From Littorina saxatilis (lineage: Eukaryota > Mollusca > Gastropoda > Littorinimorpha > Littorinidae): a stretch of 64,000 nucleotides of DNA. A program made the translations under genes and the position numbers. Below are positions 11,100-21,689 of the stretch, one piece after another; position 1 is the first letter of the stretch; each line of letters starts with the position of its first letter. The notes beneath the pieces are model-generated. The model saw only the letters and a list, made by a program, of their open reading frames with translations, was not told the DNA's origin and made no database searches. The stretch spans positions 36,089,374 to 36,153,373 of the forward strand of contig NC_090255.1 in assembly GCF_037325665.1 (NCBI RefSeq), in the 5' to 3' direction.

Positions 11100-11287
11100 A
11101 AGCGGAACGCAGAGAAACGTTTGGCCAGAGAGCTACTGGTGTTCCTGGAGCAGACGACAGGACATGAACTGTCGTTTGACTATGTCGTCGCCCAGTACAG
11201 GCACCACTTCAAAAAAAACCTGCGCTGTTCTGATTTCGGTTTACCAGGTTTTAGGCCCTGTACGAGAGTCTGTCGCACATTGTGGAG
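11100..11287 (+). pseudogene. LOTUS exon 1, unit A (MARF1-like), frameshifted
   Basis: Between acceptor TTGTGCTTGACAG and donor GTGGAG|GTATGA. It reads ELLVFLEQTTGHELSFDYVV, then YRHHFKKNLRCSDFG, matching the LOTUS/OST-HTH pattern of MARF1 (Y-x-HHF-x5-R-x-x-DYGF). Compared with unit D it has one extra base near 11128 and one missing near 11243, so it does not read through to the conserved FTRFKALYESL end. LOTUS domains bind RNA or the helicase Vasa in germline regulators. This copy looks non-functional. Confidence 0.75.
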
Positions 11288-11689
11288 GTATGAACAAGTT
11301 TTTCTGCAGATATGTCTCGTTTTGTTCACGTGCGACTCACTTAATTAATCAGTGTTATAGTAATGAGCGGTGGTCATATCTTTGACTGGGTGACGATTTG
11401 TTTTTTATTTAAAGGGCGGTCCGAAAAAAGCGTCGTATTTTCTTTTTTTTTATTTTTTTTTTTATCTCATTTGACTGCAAAGAGAGATTTGGACATTTGT
11501 TCACCAAACAATAGCTGATTGGTGGAAGATAATGTCTTGCATATTTGGTAGAAACGGGTCTGCCCTTAGTAGTTGATAATTTTCTTGTGTTGAATGCCTT
11601 CAGACGGACACGTAGAAAGGATGTGTGAAGCCAGGATTCCCTAACACTCGAGCAGAACCCTGAGATGTCTCGTTGTTCTATGCTTTCAG

Positions 11690-11872
11690 GTTGACTCTGT
11701 GAGCCGAGTGCTGCGCCTCCCAGGCAACGCAGCAGCTCGGCTCACCTCCCTTTTCAACGAGGCTGCAGAGGGCACCCCGTTGCCCCTGGAGGAGATGTGC
11801 CGTAGGTACAGAATGACCTACGGCACAGACCTGGATCCCCAGGAGGTCCTGGCCATGAGGGACACTTTGGAG
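11690..11872 (+). CDS. LOTUS-region exon 2, unit A
   Basis: Exactly 61 codons between TGCTTTCAG and TTTGGAG|GTGAG. Open: VSRVLRLPGNAAARLTSLF, then PLEEMCRRYRMTYGTDLDP and EVLAMRDTLE. It resembles a second, shorter LOTUS-like helical segment that follows exon 1 in units A, B and D. The frame is intact here, but its exon 1 partner is broken. Confidence 0.6.
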
Positions 11873-12010
11873 GTGAGACATGATAGTACTATGTGCTCAC
11901 GCGTCGAAGCTGTTATCTGTTTACTTAACTTAGCCCCTGGTTTATTTTTAGTTTTTGTCGTGATATTTTTGCAGGTGCATTGACTATTTCCGGCTTCAGT
12001 GTATGAGTGT

Positions 12011-13001
12011 GTTCTGCGCGAACTCAGAATCCGGTTTCATTCTAGAATGGACCGGGTCCAGGTTGGAATTCTAACCCTGCGCAAGTACAGGGGTGCCATT
12101 CTAGAATGAAACCTTTGAATAAAGGGGGCCGTAATGTTTGTAGGTAAGACAGAGTTGTCTTCCCTTGAATTATCTCCACCTGCACCTTCCCTTTGATAAA
12201 ATGGGGCTGATTTGTCTACCCCTGAAAAAAATCCTTTGGCGATCTTGCGATGTCAATGTCATGTCAAGAAAGTTGACACTCCTGAGTACGCAATAAACAA
12301 AGGCAGACCATAGCAAGGGGGACTACCAGGGCGGTATTGTTTGCAGGGCAGTTGTTTTTGTGATGAGAGCCGGTTGCGGCCGCTTGCAATGTCAGCGCTG
12401 TCTCCCTCTCGGAAATGTCCGGTTTCTTGACAATTTTTTTGACAGACAGACAGACAGTCAGACCGACTAACCGACAGACAGACCAACAGAAGGACAGAGT
12501 GAGTTATAGAGCTGTTGTCACAGGTTTAAAAAAAAGTTGACATTATATCTTCACAATTCAGAAGACCAACTTCATGTATATGAATAAGATTAAAAGTTAC
12601 AAGCGAGATCGGCAAAACACTGTCAGTCCGGAAATTTCCGTTCGTAGCGATCAGTGCTGAGTGTCTCTCAAAATCGTAATCACTTTCAGAACATCACAAT
12701 CCCAATTCACGATGTCTTTGAGTAAAGTGTAAAAAAACCAACAAAAAAACCCAACCAAACACACAAAAAACAAAAACAAACAGAAAATCCACATTTGTGG
12801 CTTTGGCTGTGTGATAGTCTAACTGAAATGACTATTCCAACTTGGACCCAAATTCCAACCTTGCGCACGGCCGATTCTAGAATGGACCAGCAACAAGGGT
12901 TTCATTCTAGAATGGTACCCCTGTACTTGCGCAGGGTTAGAATTCCAACCTGGACCCGGTCCATTCTAGAATGAAACCGGATTCTAAGTTCGCGCAGAAC
13001 A
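12011..13001. mobile_element. Long-TIR element inserted in unit A
   Basis: About 105-bp near-perfect terminal inverted repeats beginning TGTTCTGCGCGAACT and containing CATTCTAGAATG palindromes and GGACCGGGTCCAGG. Flanks are AGTG (12007-12010) and ACTG (13002-13005). Unit D at about 16610-16620 reads straight across (GAGTGCATCTG), so D is the empty site. The interior has GACAGACAG repeats and no transposase. Confidence 0.8.
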
Positions 13002-13490
13002 ACTGCATCTGTTTGTGTGTGTACGTGCAGTTTGTGTGTGTGCGTGTGTGCGTGTGTGTGCCACTTCACGACTTGAGTTCTATTTCTTCCCTGATATAAA
13101 TAGAATACTTATATTTGTGAACTGTCTCACTTTCAACAGTTATACTTTGTATGAGTCGAGCTTCGGGTTGGAAATAAATCGCACATAACACACATCGCAC
13201 ATCACGCTTCTTCTGCGAACATAACTTCTTTGCTGGCGTTAGTTTCGTTGTGCGCGCGCATCCGAGCGGGCAAGAGAAAATGAGGTGGGCTTTGTTCTTC
13301 TCTCTACATCTAGCTAATATTATCATGGCTGAGCTATATTTTTGTGAAAAATAAATAACATTGCTTCAATGAAAAGCTTATACAAAAATACAAATTACCT
13401 ATTGTTAATGTAACATTTATTTTTTAACATGGCTGCTTCCGTGGTTATCCTTATACCTGACGGTGTTGTATTGTTGGTTGTGCTTGACAG

Positions 13491-13669
13491 AAGCGGAACG
13501 CAGAGAACAGTTTGGCCAGGAGCTACTGGAGCAGACGACAGCACACCAACTGTCGTTTGACAGTGTCGGGACGCTATACAGGCGCCAGTTCCACACAAAT
13601 CTGCGATGCAGTGATTTTGGTTTCACCAGGTTCAAGGCCCTATATGAGAGCCTTGCTCACATTGTGGAG
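13491..13669 (+). CDS. LOTUS exon 1, unit B (MARF1-like)
   Basis: Open throughout: AERREQFGQELLEQTTAHQL, then SFDSV, YRRQFHTNLRCSDFGFTRFK and ALYESLAHIVEV up to donor GAG|GTATGA. It matches the LOTUS fold core (hydrophobic helix, Y-R-x-x-F, C-S-D-F-G-F). It is three codons shorter than D after QELL. Its exon 2 is frameshifted, so the unit as a whole is probably a pseudogene. Confidence 0.7.
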
Positions 13670-14064
13670 GTATGAACAAGTTTTTTCTGCAAATATCTGT
13701 CTCGTTTTGTTCATGTGCGACTCACTTAAGTAATCAGTGTTATAGTAATGAGCGGTGGTCATATCTTTGACTGGGTGACGATTTGTTTTTTATTTAGAGA
13801 GCGGTCCAAAAAAAGCGTCTTGATTTCTTTTTTTATCTCATTTTTGACTGCAAAGAGAGATTTGGACATTTGTTCACCAAACAATAGCTGATTGGTGGAA
13901 GATAATGTCTTGCATATTTGGTAGAAACGGGTCTGCCCTTAGTGGTTGAAAATTTTCTTGTGTTAAATGCCTTTAGACCGACACGTAGAAAGGATGTGTG
14001 AAGCCAGGATTCCCTAACACACTCGAGCAGAACGCTGAGATGTCTCTTTGTTCTATGCCTTCAG

Positions 14065-14244
14065 GTTGACTGTGGGCCGAGTGCTGCGCCTCCCAGGCAA
14101 TGCAGCAGCTCGGCTCACCTCCCTCCTCAACGAGGCTGCAGATGGCCTCCCGTTGCCCCTGGAGGAGCTGTGCCATATAGGTACAGAATGACCAACGGCA
14201 CAGACCTGGACCCCCAGGAGGTCCTCGCCATGGACACTTTGCAG
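14065..14244 (+). pseudogene. LOTUS-region exon 2, unit B, frameshifted
   Basis: The same exon as 11690-11872, but with small length changes, including two extra bases near 14175 (CATATAGG where D has CATAGG) and a missing codon near the 3' end, so the second half is out of frame. Splice motifs are kept. Confidence 0.7.
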
Positions 14245-14289
14245 GTATGATTACCAGCTGTTATTTGAACTCCTATGGACTCAAAACAA

Positions 14290-14985
14290 GTCGGGTAAGG
14301 CAAAACTACTACAATTAGTCAAGCTGTTGAACTTGCGGACTGAAACGCACTGAATTTTTTCACTAAGACAATACAGCTTCGTCGAGAATGAAGTCGCTCT
14401 TTTATTTCGTGAAAAATGAAGTGAAATTGGCAAGCCAGAATAGGGCGATAGCATATTGCGCTAAGCACGCTTTCCTGTATTTGTTTGTTCGTTTTTAACT
14501 CTGAGCTTTTTTTCTTAAACGACAACCTATATCTATATATTTTTGGAATCAGTAAATGATAAAGAATAAGATGCAATACTTTTTCGGTCGATTTCATAAA
14601 TTATAATCGTAGCACTAATTAATTTATTTGTGTTATTTGTGATCAAATTTTAAGAGTAAACATGACATATGTATATATTTTCAGATTCAAACTTTGATGA
14701 AAAATACGATGCAATCAATTTAAAATCGGTTTAAAAAAATTGAAATTAATGACAACTTTAATGAGCAAAATCAAAAATGAATTATAAAGCCTCCAAGCTG
14801 AAATGCAATACCAAAGTCCTGGATTCGTCAAAGATAACTGGACCAAAATTTCAGCCAATTTGGTTAAAAGATAAGAGCGTGACAGTGCTGCCTCAACTGT
14901 CACGAAGACCCGCCATAGAGCATAAAAGCCATTTGCATTTGTCCTGGTGTGGATAGCATACATACAACCATGCACTACTTACAGA
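14290..14985 (-). mobile_element. Diverged TAGTCAA-family copy
   Basis: Runs in reverse: AATTAGTCAAGCTGTTG near the start, CCTCCAAGCTGAAATGCAAT and a TTTCAGCCAATTTGGTTAAA-like block later. It is clearly more diverged than the copies at 25733 and 39570, so it is an older insertion. It sits at the centre of the LOTUS palindrome. Confidence 0.6.
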
Positions 14986-15035
14986 TACAGATGTACCATG
15001 CAGTATAGTAAAAGGCCCAAAGGCTAACAAGTCTT

Positions 15036-15363
15036 AAGTTGTTGAAAGAGCCTTAAATCGCGTGAAGCCGAAATCTGAACACCGAAGAGGTCTTTTGTAG
15101 TGGCGCCTGTACTCCTTGACGTAGAGGTCTTTTGTAGTGGCGCCTGTACGCCTTGACGACGTAGAGGTCTTTTGTAGTGGCGCCTGTACGCCTTGACGAC
15201 GTAGAGGTCTTTTGTAGTGGCGCCTGTACTCCTTGACGACGTAGAGGTCTTTTGTAGTGACGCCTGTACTCCTTGACGACGCTGTCAAACGACATTTGCT
15301 CCGCTCTTGTCTGTCCGAGGAGGACCAAGAGTTCCTGACCAAAGATGTTTGATCGTTCGGCTT
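15036..15363 (-). pseudogene. LOTUS exon 1, unit C, with internal tandem expansion
   Basis: From acceptor TTGACAG on - the exon reads AERSNIFGQELLVLLGQ and SFDSVVKEYRRHYKRPLR, then the YRRHYKRPLR region is repeated by a tandem array before ending in the FRFRLHAI-like remnant. Units of 37-40 bp are not all multiples of three, so the frame shifts within the array. No exon 2 is found for this unit. Confidence 0.7.
15087..15285 (-). repeat. About 40-bp tandem repeat, five copies, inside a LOTUS exon
   Basis: Units start GAGGTCTTTTGTAGTGGCGC and end CTTGACGACGTA on +. Copies are nearly identical, so the expansion is recent. Confidence 0.9.
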
Positions 15364-15436
15364 CTGTCAAGCACAACCAAAAATACAACACCGTCAGGTT
15401 TGATAATAACCACAGAAGAAGCCATGTTAAAAATAA

Positions 15437-15848
15437 ATGTTAATCAATCAATCAATGAGACTTATATCGCGCATATTCCGTGGGTACAGTTCTAGGCGCT
15501 CTGCAGTGATGCCGTGTGAGATGAAATTTTATACGGCCAGTAGATTGCAGCCATTTCGGCGCATATTTACCTTTCACGGCCTATTATTCCAAGTCACACG
15601 GGTATAGGTAGACAATTATTAACTGTGCCTAAGCAATTTTGCAAGGAAAGACCCTTTTGTCAATCGTGGGATCTTTAACGTGCACACCCAATGTAGTGTA
15701 CACGGGGGGTGGGTTCGGACACAGAAGAGTCTGCACACAAAATTGACTCTGAAATAAATTTCCGCCGAACATGGGATCGAACTCACGCTGACAGCGGCCA
15801 ACTGAAAATCAAATCCTGGCGCGCTACCAACTGAGCTATATCCCCGCA
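15437..15848 (-). mobile_element. tRNA-derived SINE
   Basis: On -, the head is GGGGATATAGCTCAGTTGG...AGTTCGATCCC (A and B boxes), then GTGCACGTTAAAGATCCCAC, CAAAAGGGTC, GGCCGTGAA and the GCGCGATATAAG-like tail with ATTGATTGATTG at 15437. It has the same body as the SINEs at 57766 and 62575 but a different head. Inserted in unit C between flank and exon. Confidence 0.85.
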
Positions 15849-16757
15849 ATAATAGGTAACATGTATTTTTGACACAGATCAAGAACATCAAGGTTCTTGC
15901 AAGATCATATTTTGGACAAAAATACAAATAAATTTCAATTGTTTGAGTTAGAATTCCAAGGGTGGACTTCATCCCGTCCCTCCCGTCAAGCTCAAAGGAA
16001 AAAGAAAAATGTTGCGTAAAGCAAAATTACAACATTTAGTCAATCTGTCAAACTCAAAATGAAACTCTCACTCACTCTCTTGCTGCCTTTCAATTGTTGG
16101 AATTCGTACAATGTTCAATTTTTTGGATGTTTGTTCATTTCGTTTTTGGTGTACTCCACTTCAAGGTGGTTTAGTGAGTGTGATTTTTATTACTTTCCTT
16201 GAGTTGGAAAAGTATTTGTCTCACAAATATGCCCCTCCACCACGAAATGAGTCGCATGTCACCTCGCGCGGTTCTGCGCTAGGCTTAATATAAGTCCGCG
16301 GAGTGTCTGCAAACAGTAGCTAGATTTAGAGAGAACAAAGCCCACCACTTTCTCTTCGCCACCTCATTTTCTCTTGCCCGCTCGGATGCGCGCGCACAAC
16401 GAAACTCAACGCCAGCAAAGAAGTTATGTTCGCAGAAGAAGCGCGATGTGTGGTATGTGCGATTTATTTGCAACCCGAAGCTCGACTCATACAATTGAAA
16501 GTGAGACAGTTCACAAATATAAGTATTCTATTTATATTAGGGAAGAAATAGAACTCTCAAGTCATGAAGTGACACACACACACACGCACACACACACAGC
16601 CCGTACACAAACAGATGCACTCATACACTGAAGCCGGAAATAGTCATAAATGCACCTGCACAAATATCACTACAAAAACTAAAAATAATCCAGGGGCTAA
16701 GATTAGTAAACAGATAACAGCTTCGACGCGTGAGCATATAGTACTATCATGTCTCAC

Positions 16758-16940
16758 CTGCAAAGTGTCGCTCATGGTCAGGACCTCCTGGGGGTCCAGG
16801 TCTGTGCCGTAGGTCATTCTGTACCTATGGCACAGCTCCCCCAGTGGCAACGGGAGGCCACCTGCAGCCTCGTTGAGGAGGGAGGTGAGCCGAGCTGCTG
16901 CGTTGCCTGGGAGGCGCAGCACTCGGCCCACAGAGTCAAC
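16758..16940 (-). CDS. LOTUS-region exon 2, unit D
   Basis: 61 codons, fully open: VGRVLRLPGNAAARLTSLL, PLGELCHRYRMTYGTDLDP and EVLTMSDTLQ, with acceptor CCTTCAG and donor CAG|GTGAGAC. Same length as unit A exon 2. With its intact exon 1 (18871-19058), unit D is the only unit of the cluster with both exons open. Confidence 0.65.
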
Positions 16941-17258
16941 CTGAAGGCATAGAACAAAGAGACATCTCAGCGTTTGGCTCGAGTGTGTTGGGGAATCTTG
17001 GATTCACACATCCTTTCTACGTGTCGGTCTGAAGGCATTCAACACAAGAACATTATTAACTACTAAGGGCAGACCCGTTCCTACGAAATTTGCAAGACAT
17101 TATCTTCCACCAATCAGGTTTGGTGTACAAATGTCCAAATCTCTCTTTGCAGTCAAAAATGAGATAAAAAAGAAAATAAGACGCTTTTTTTGGACCGCCT
17201 TCTAAATAAAAAAAACAAATTGTCACCCAGTCAAAGATATGACCACCGCTCATTACTA

Positions 17259-18797
17259 TACTGACGTCCAAAAGAAACGCGAAAAACAGTGTCTAGTGTC
17301 ATTTATTGTCTAATAAAAAAAATCGTACAAAAATTTAAATTTCATTATTAATGTCCAATTGTTGGTAGAGTAGAACACTGACTTATGGTCCATAACACCG
17401 TACGGTTGCGGAGACGATGCGTTATTAGCGCTTAACAGAACAGTCAATAGCGTGTGTGGCCCCCATTAGCATCGATGACGGCCTGGCATCGGCGGTGCAT
17501 TGAGCGGACCAACGTGTTGCTGGCTTGCCTGGGAATGTTGGTCCAGGCTTGCCGGACGGCCCGATCAAGATCAGCGACAGTTGTGGGCCTTGGGACCACC
17601 CTGTTGAGCTGTGTCTGGAGCAAGTCCCAAAATTGCTCAATAGGGTTCATGTCAGGAGATAACGCTGGCCAAGGCATCACCTGGATGCCTGAGCGGTGCA
17701 GGAGATCCTGAGTGGCCCTGGCGGTGTGGGGGCGCGCGTTGTCGTGCTGGAAAACCCAGTTTCCATGGGCTTGAAAAAAGGGCAGCACATGAGGGTGCAG
17801 CACCTGGTCCATCTAGCGCTGCGCTGTTACGCCCTTGCCGGGTCCAGGACCCAGGCCTTGGAAGATGACGGGACCTAGCACCTGATTGTGGCCGATGGCG
17901 CCCCACAACATGAGGCTGTGCCCACCCCAGGCGTTGTTCTCCACGACACAGTTGTCAGCATAGCGGTAACCACTTCTTCTCCATACCCGAACACGCCCGT
18001 CGGCATGGTCAATGCAAAAACGGCTTTCATCGCTGAAAAGCACGTTCTGCCAGCAAACATTGTTCCAATTGAGGTGGCCTTGCGCCCAAAGCAGGCGTGC
18101 CTGTCTATGGCGCACGGTGAGGACGGGTCCCCTGGCTGGACGGCAGTTCCTCAGCCCCCTGAAGCGCAGTCGCCGGCTGGCCGTTTGCCTAGAAATGGGT
18201 GCCTGGTGTGTCCCTATAACAGTTCTGGCTGTTTCTGCAGCTGTTCTGAAGGGATGTGTAACATGGCTGCGGAAAATGTGCCGATCTTGCCTTGGCGTCG
18301 TCACTCGGGGTCTGCCGCTTCGCTCGGCATCAGTAGTAGAGCCAGTTATCACAAACCACTGCAGGAGACGATAAATGGTGGATATGTGACATTGGAAAGT
18401 CGCAGGCACGGCTTCCGGCGTGTCCCCAGCCTCCAGACGTCCAATGGCTCTCTCGCGTTCAGCAGAAGTGAGTCTTGGCATGGTGATAGCGTCGAATGAG
18501 GGACTGATGAAACCTGTAACTTTGTGCCATTTTTATCCTCTAGTGACAGTGAACACCACTCACTGATCAGCTTTTGTGATTTTCTTGCACGTGCAGCTGA
18601 ACTGCACAAGAAAAATGTCTCCGCTAACTCGGGCTTTACGTGGATTGCAAGTGCGCTGATGCGGTAAAATTCACAATACACCTTCCTCAAACATCGGTCT
18701 TGATATACTGGCTGCCAAAAATAACGCAACTTTTGTTAATCCAGAAAAACATTATTTGTGAAATAAATATTTTTCGCGTTTCTTTTGGACGTCAGTA
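17259..18797 (-). mobile_element. Tc1/mariner-type transposon in unit D intron
   Basis: Inverted repeats TACTGACGTCCAAAAGAAAC at both ends, TA duplication (17257-17258, 18798-18799), 1539 bp. The matching intron of unit A around 11357 reads CATTACTATAACACTG (reverse complement) with a single TA, an empty site. The transposase is on -. Confidence 0.92.
17444..18481 (-). pseudogene. Tc1-like transposase, DD34E, one internal stop
   Basis: An N-terminal helix-turn-helix (SAERERAIGRLEAGDTPEAV), then WQNVLFSDESRFC (first Asp), VFQHDNARPHTA (second Asp) and SPDMNPIEQFW (Glu) in DD34E spacing, ending in a short basic tail. The frame of about 345 codons is broken once, by TAG at about 17813-17815; the sister element at 32591 has Tyr at that place (TAQRYVEE). 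Otherwise complete, so recently active. Confidence 0.9.
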
Positions 18798-18870
18798 TAT
18801 AACACTGATTACTAAAGTGAGTCGCACATGAACAAAACGGACAGATATCTTCAGAAAAACTTGTTCATAC

Positions 18871-19058
18871 CTCCACAATGTCTGACAGACTCTCGTACAG
18901 GGCCTTAAATCGGGTAAAACCCAAATCCGAACAGCGCAGGGGTTTTTGGAAGTGGCGCCTGTACTGGGCGACGACACCGTCAAAGCACAGCTCGTGCCCT
19001 GTTGTAAGCTCCAGGAGCACCACTAGCTCCTGTCCAAAGGTTTCCCTTCGTTCCGCTT
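18871..19058 (-). CDS. LOTUS exon 1, unit D (MARF1-like)
   Basis: Open from acceptor TTGACAG to donor GAG|GTATGA: AERRETFGQELVVLLELTTG, YRRHFQKPLRCSDLGFTRFK, ALYESLSDIVEV. This is the best preserved LOTUS domain here; MARF1-type LOTUS repeats have the same Y-x-HHF / R-x-x-D-Y-G-F-x-K-L core. It is followed after the Tc1-bearing intron by exon 2 at 16758. No MARF1 RNA-recognition or NYN domain is seen in the window, so any gene would be short or incomplete. Confidence 0.7.
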
Positions 19059-19516
19059 CTGTCAAGCACAACCAACAATACAACACCGTCAGGTATAATG
19101 ATAACCACGGAAGAAGCCATGTTAAAATAAATGCTACATTAACAATATTAGGTCATTTGTATTTTTGAGAAAAAAATATATTTGACACAGATCAAGAAAA
19201 TCAAGGTTCTTGCAAGATATGTGTAAAACGTCATATTTTGGTCAAAAATACAAATAACATATTTCAATTGTTTAAGTTAGAATTCCAAGGGTGGACTTCA
19301 TCCCGTCCCTCCCGTCAAGCTCAAAGGAAAAAGAAAAATGTTGCGTAAGGCAAAATTACAACATTTAGTCAATCTGTAAAACTCACAGAATGAAACTGAA
19401 CGCACTGTATTTTGTCAACAAGACATAACAGCTTTGTCAATCCCACGGCATAGACATCGCTCACTTTTCCAGTGCAACATGAAGTGAAATTGACAAGCCA
19501 GTATGGCACAATATCG

Positions 19517-19597
19517 TATTGAAACGGGTCAATCCAAGGTCAGAACAGCGCAAAGCACGCCTGAAGTGGCGTCGATATGCGGGGACAACCTTTGCGA
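19517..19597 (-). pseudogene. LOTUS fragment, unit E
   Basis: On - the sequence reads AKVVPAYRRHFRRALRCSDL then GLTRFNT, a LOTUS core more diverged from A-D than they are from each other. Flanks lack the shared intron. It may be an older relic or an outlying exon of the parent gene. Confidence 0.5.
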
Positions 19598-19769
19598 ACG
19601 TTATTGTTTTTAGGGCATACCATTTAATTCAAATTTAGTTTTCCTGTGTTTTGACATCATTTTCTTCATGCATTCGTTCTTGAATCGCATTTACTGCTGC
19701 AGAGACGAAACAATAAATTACCATCCAGACACAAACCACAAACGTTCAAGATGAAGAAATATTAGCACT

Positions 19770-20505
19770 ATTTTTGAGTCACTTGAGAAAAAGTGACTAT
19801 GTAACGGTCAGTGTTAGTCTGTCCGGACGGCCGTCCGGCTGGCCGGCCGTCCGTAGACACCACCTTAACGTTGGACTTTTCTCGGAAACTATCAAAGCGA
19901 TCGGGCTCATATTTTGTTTAGTCGTGACCTCCAATGACCTCTACACTTTAACGATGGTTTCGTTGACCTTTGACCTTTTTCAAGGTCACAGGTCAGCGTC
20001 AAAGGAAAAATTAGACATTTTATATCTTTGACAAAGTTCATCGGATGTGATTGAAACTTTGTAGGATTATTCTTTACATCAAAGTATTTACATCTGTAGC
20101 CTTTTACGAACGTTATCAGAAAAACAAGGGAGATAACTAGCCTTTTCTGTTCGGCAACACACAACTTAACGTTGGGCTTTTCTCGGAAACTATAAAAGTG
20201 ACCGGGCTCAAATTTTATGTGAACGTGACTCCCAGTGACCTCTACACTTTGACGTCTGCTTTGGTGACCTTTGACCTTTTTCAAGGTCACAGGTATGTCT
20301 TGAAGGAAAAAAATTGAAATATCATATCTCTGAAACTATTCATCGGATTTGATTCAAACTTTATAGGATTATTCTTTACATCAAATTATTCAGGTATGCA
20401 TTGTGTTGTGAATAGCAATTTCTTCCTGTCCATCTGATGCCTCATATAATATTCAGAACTGCGAAAGTGACTCGATCGAGCGTTTGCTCTTCTTGTCTTA
20501 CTTTG
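19770..20505 (+). repeat. CCGTCCG-headed repeat with TCAAGGTCA motifs, copy 2
   Basis: Begins GAGTCACTTGAGAAAAAGTGACT, then CCGTCCGG/GGCCGGCC, ACCTTAACGTTGGACTTTTC, and repeats its body once (19865 and 20163 start alike). Ends GTGACTCGATCGAGCG...TGCTCTTCTTGTC. It holds TGACCTTTGACC and TTCAAGGTCA sites in both body repeats. Same plan as 4890-5660. Confidence 0.7.
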
Positions 20506-20838
20506 GTTTTACAACCATGACCTCAAGATTTCTGTAAGAGCACACACTATTGAATGGCATAATTTACGCTTTTGACTGCGTTTTGCCTTAAAGGACATTG
20601 TTGTGCTGCTTATACTCGTCTAAATACTCGTGCGAGTCAATGAAAACCAATCCATACTACATAATAAACATCACAAGACAAAAAGATCTTTGTCTTGATC
20701 GCAGATTAAAGCCAATTGGCAGCGTGAAACTTGCTTTGCTTCTTTTTGAAAAGACTTGACTCAGTAAAAGGGGCTCTAACTCTACCACACAGCTTACAAT
20801 CCTGGCAGCTATTTTCGAACATCTCCTTCAACAACACC

Positions 20839-21143
20839 GGCACGGTTGGCCTAGTGGTGAGGCGTCCGCCCCGTGATCGGGAGGTCGTGGGTTCGAACCC
20901 CGGCCGTGTCATACCTAAGACTTTAAAATTGGTAATCTAGTGGCTGCTCCGCCTGGCGTCTGGCATTATGGGGTTAGTGCTAGGACTGGTTGGTCCGGTG
21001 TCAGAATAATGTGACTGGGTGAGACATGAAGCCTGTGCTGCGACTTCTGTCTTGTGTGTGGCGCACGTTATATGTCAAAGCAACACCGCCCTGATATGGC
21101 CCTTCGTGGTCGGCTGGGCGTTAAGCAAACAAACAAACAAAAA
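20839..21143 (+). mobile_element. Full-length tRNA-headed SINE
   Basis: The head folds as a tRNA: GGCACGG pairs with CCGTGTC, box A TGGCCTAGTGGTGAGGCG, box B GGTTCGAACCC. The body includes GTGTGGCGCACGTTATATGT and CCTGATATGGCCCTTCGTGG, and the tail is GGGCGTTAAGCAAACAAACAA. This is a SINE, not a tRNA gene, because the conserved body and tail follow directly. Confidence 0.88.
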
Positions 21144-21460
21144 CCCTCAACAATAGGAAAGCACGATTTCATAACCTGATATAGAATGTGACTTTCTTTG
21201 TAGCACTGAATGAAATCTAAATGTCTCTCATAACTGTCCATATGACATGTAACGTCACCTCCGCAGGGCTAATAATATTGGGAGAAAGCCGCACAACAGT
21301 GGGGAACAAAAACAAGATGGCTGAAAGTCTTACCCCAATGTCCAGGCTCAGCTGGGAGAAGTTTTCCCTGTTAGCTGTTTGCCTGCATGTCCCACATGTC
21401 ACTGAAATGAAGCAGAAGCATGAATTCATAGACAACAATGATGACACACACCTCCCGCAG
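21144..21460. other. Unassigned sequence
   Basis: On - there is an acceptor-like TTTCAG before TGACATGTGGGACATG, but no recognised domain and no clear donor. Confidence 0.35.
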
Positions 21461-21560
21461 TGGGGCACAGTGGGGCACAGTGGGGCACAGTGGGGCACAG
21501 TGGGGCACTGTGGGGCACTGTGGGGCACTGTGGGGCACAGTGGGGCACAGTGGGGCACTG
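21461..21560. repeat. 10-bp minisatellite, ten copies
   Basis: Ten consecutive TGGGGCAC(A/T)G units. Confidence 0.97.
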
Positions 21561-21689
21561 CGGTTATGAAATTAAAGGCCCCTCCTGTTTTTGGAACCGC
21601 AGGAGCTTTCTAGTTTGCTGTTAGGTAGATTTTTGGTTCCTCTTTCCTGTCATGCTCTCTTTTTCTTCATGAATTCTTTTCTTTTTTCT

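Larger units (their letters stand above)
10495..19400. repeat. Palindromic duplication carrying LOTUS exon pairs
   Basis: Unit order is A (10495-13330) and B (13380-14245) on +, then C (about 15036-16310) and D (16325-19390) on -. A flank at 10495-11040 recurs inverted at 15865-16310 and 19140-19390; the stretch 13005-13330 recurs inverted at 16325-16620; the intron between the two exons of A, B and D also matches. So a tandem pair appears to have been duplicated in inverted orientation, with later insertions. The exons alone do not explain the match; whole genomic blocks were copied. Confidence 0.8.

Noticed and set aside
15087-15285. CRISPR array
   Set aside because: Repeats are directly adjacent with no spacers and lie in a coding exon of a eukaryote. 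The tandem arrays at 21461, 22876, 24274 and 60446 were rejected for the same reason.
17888-18499. 203-codon plus-strand frame
   Set aside because: Shadow of the Tc1 transposase on the other strand; the same holds for 32870-33469.
20839-20911. tRNA gene
   Set aside because: Acceptor pairing and A/B boxes are good, but SINE body and tail follow directly; the head at 57766 is the same case.
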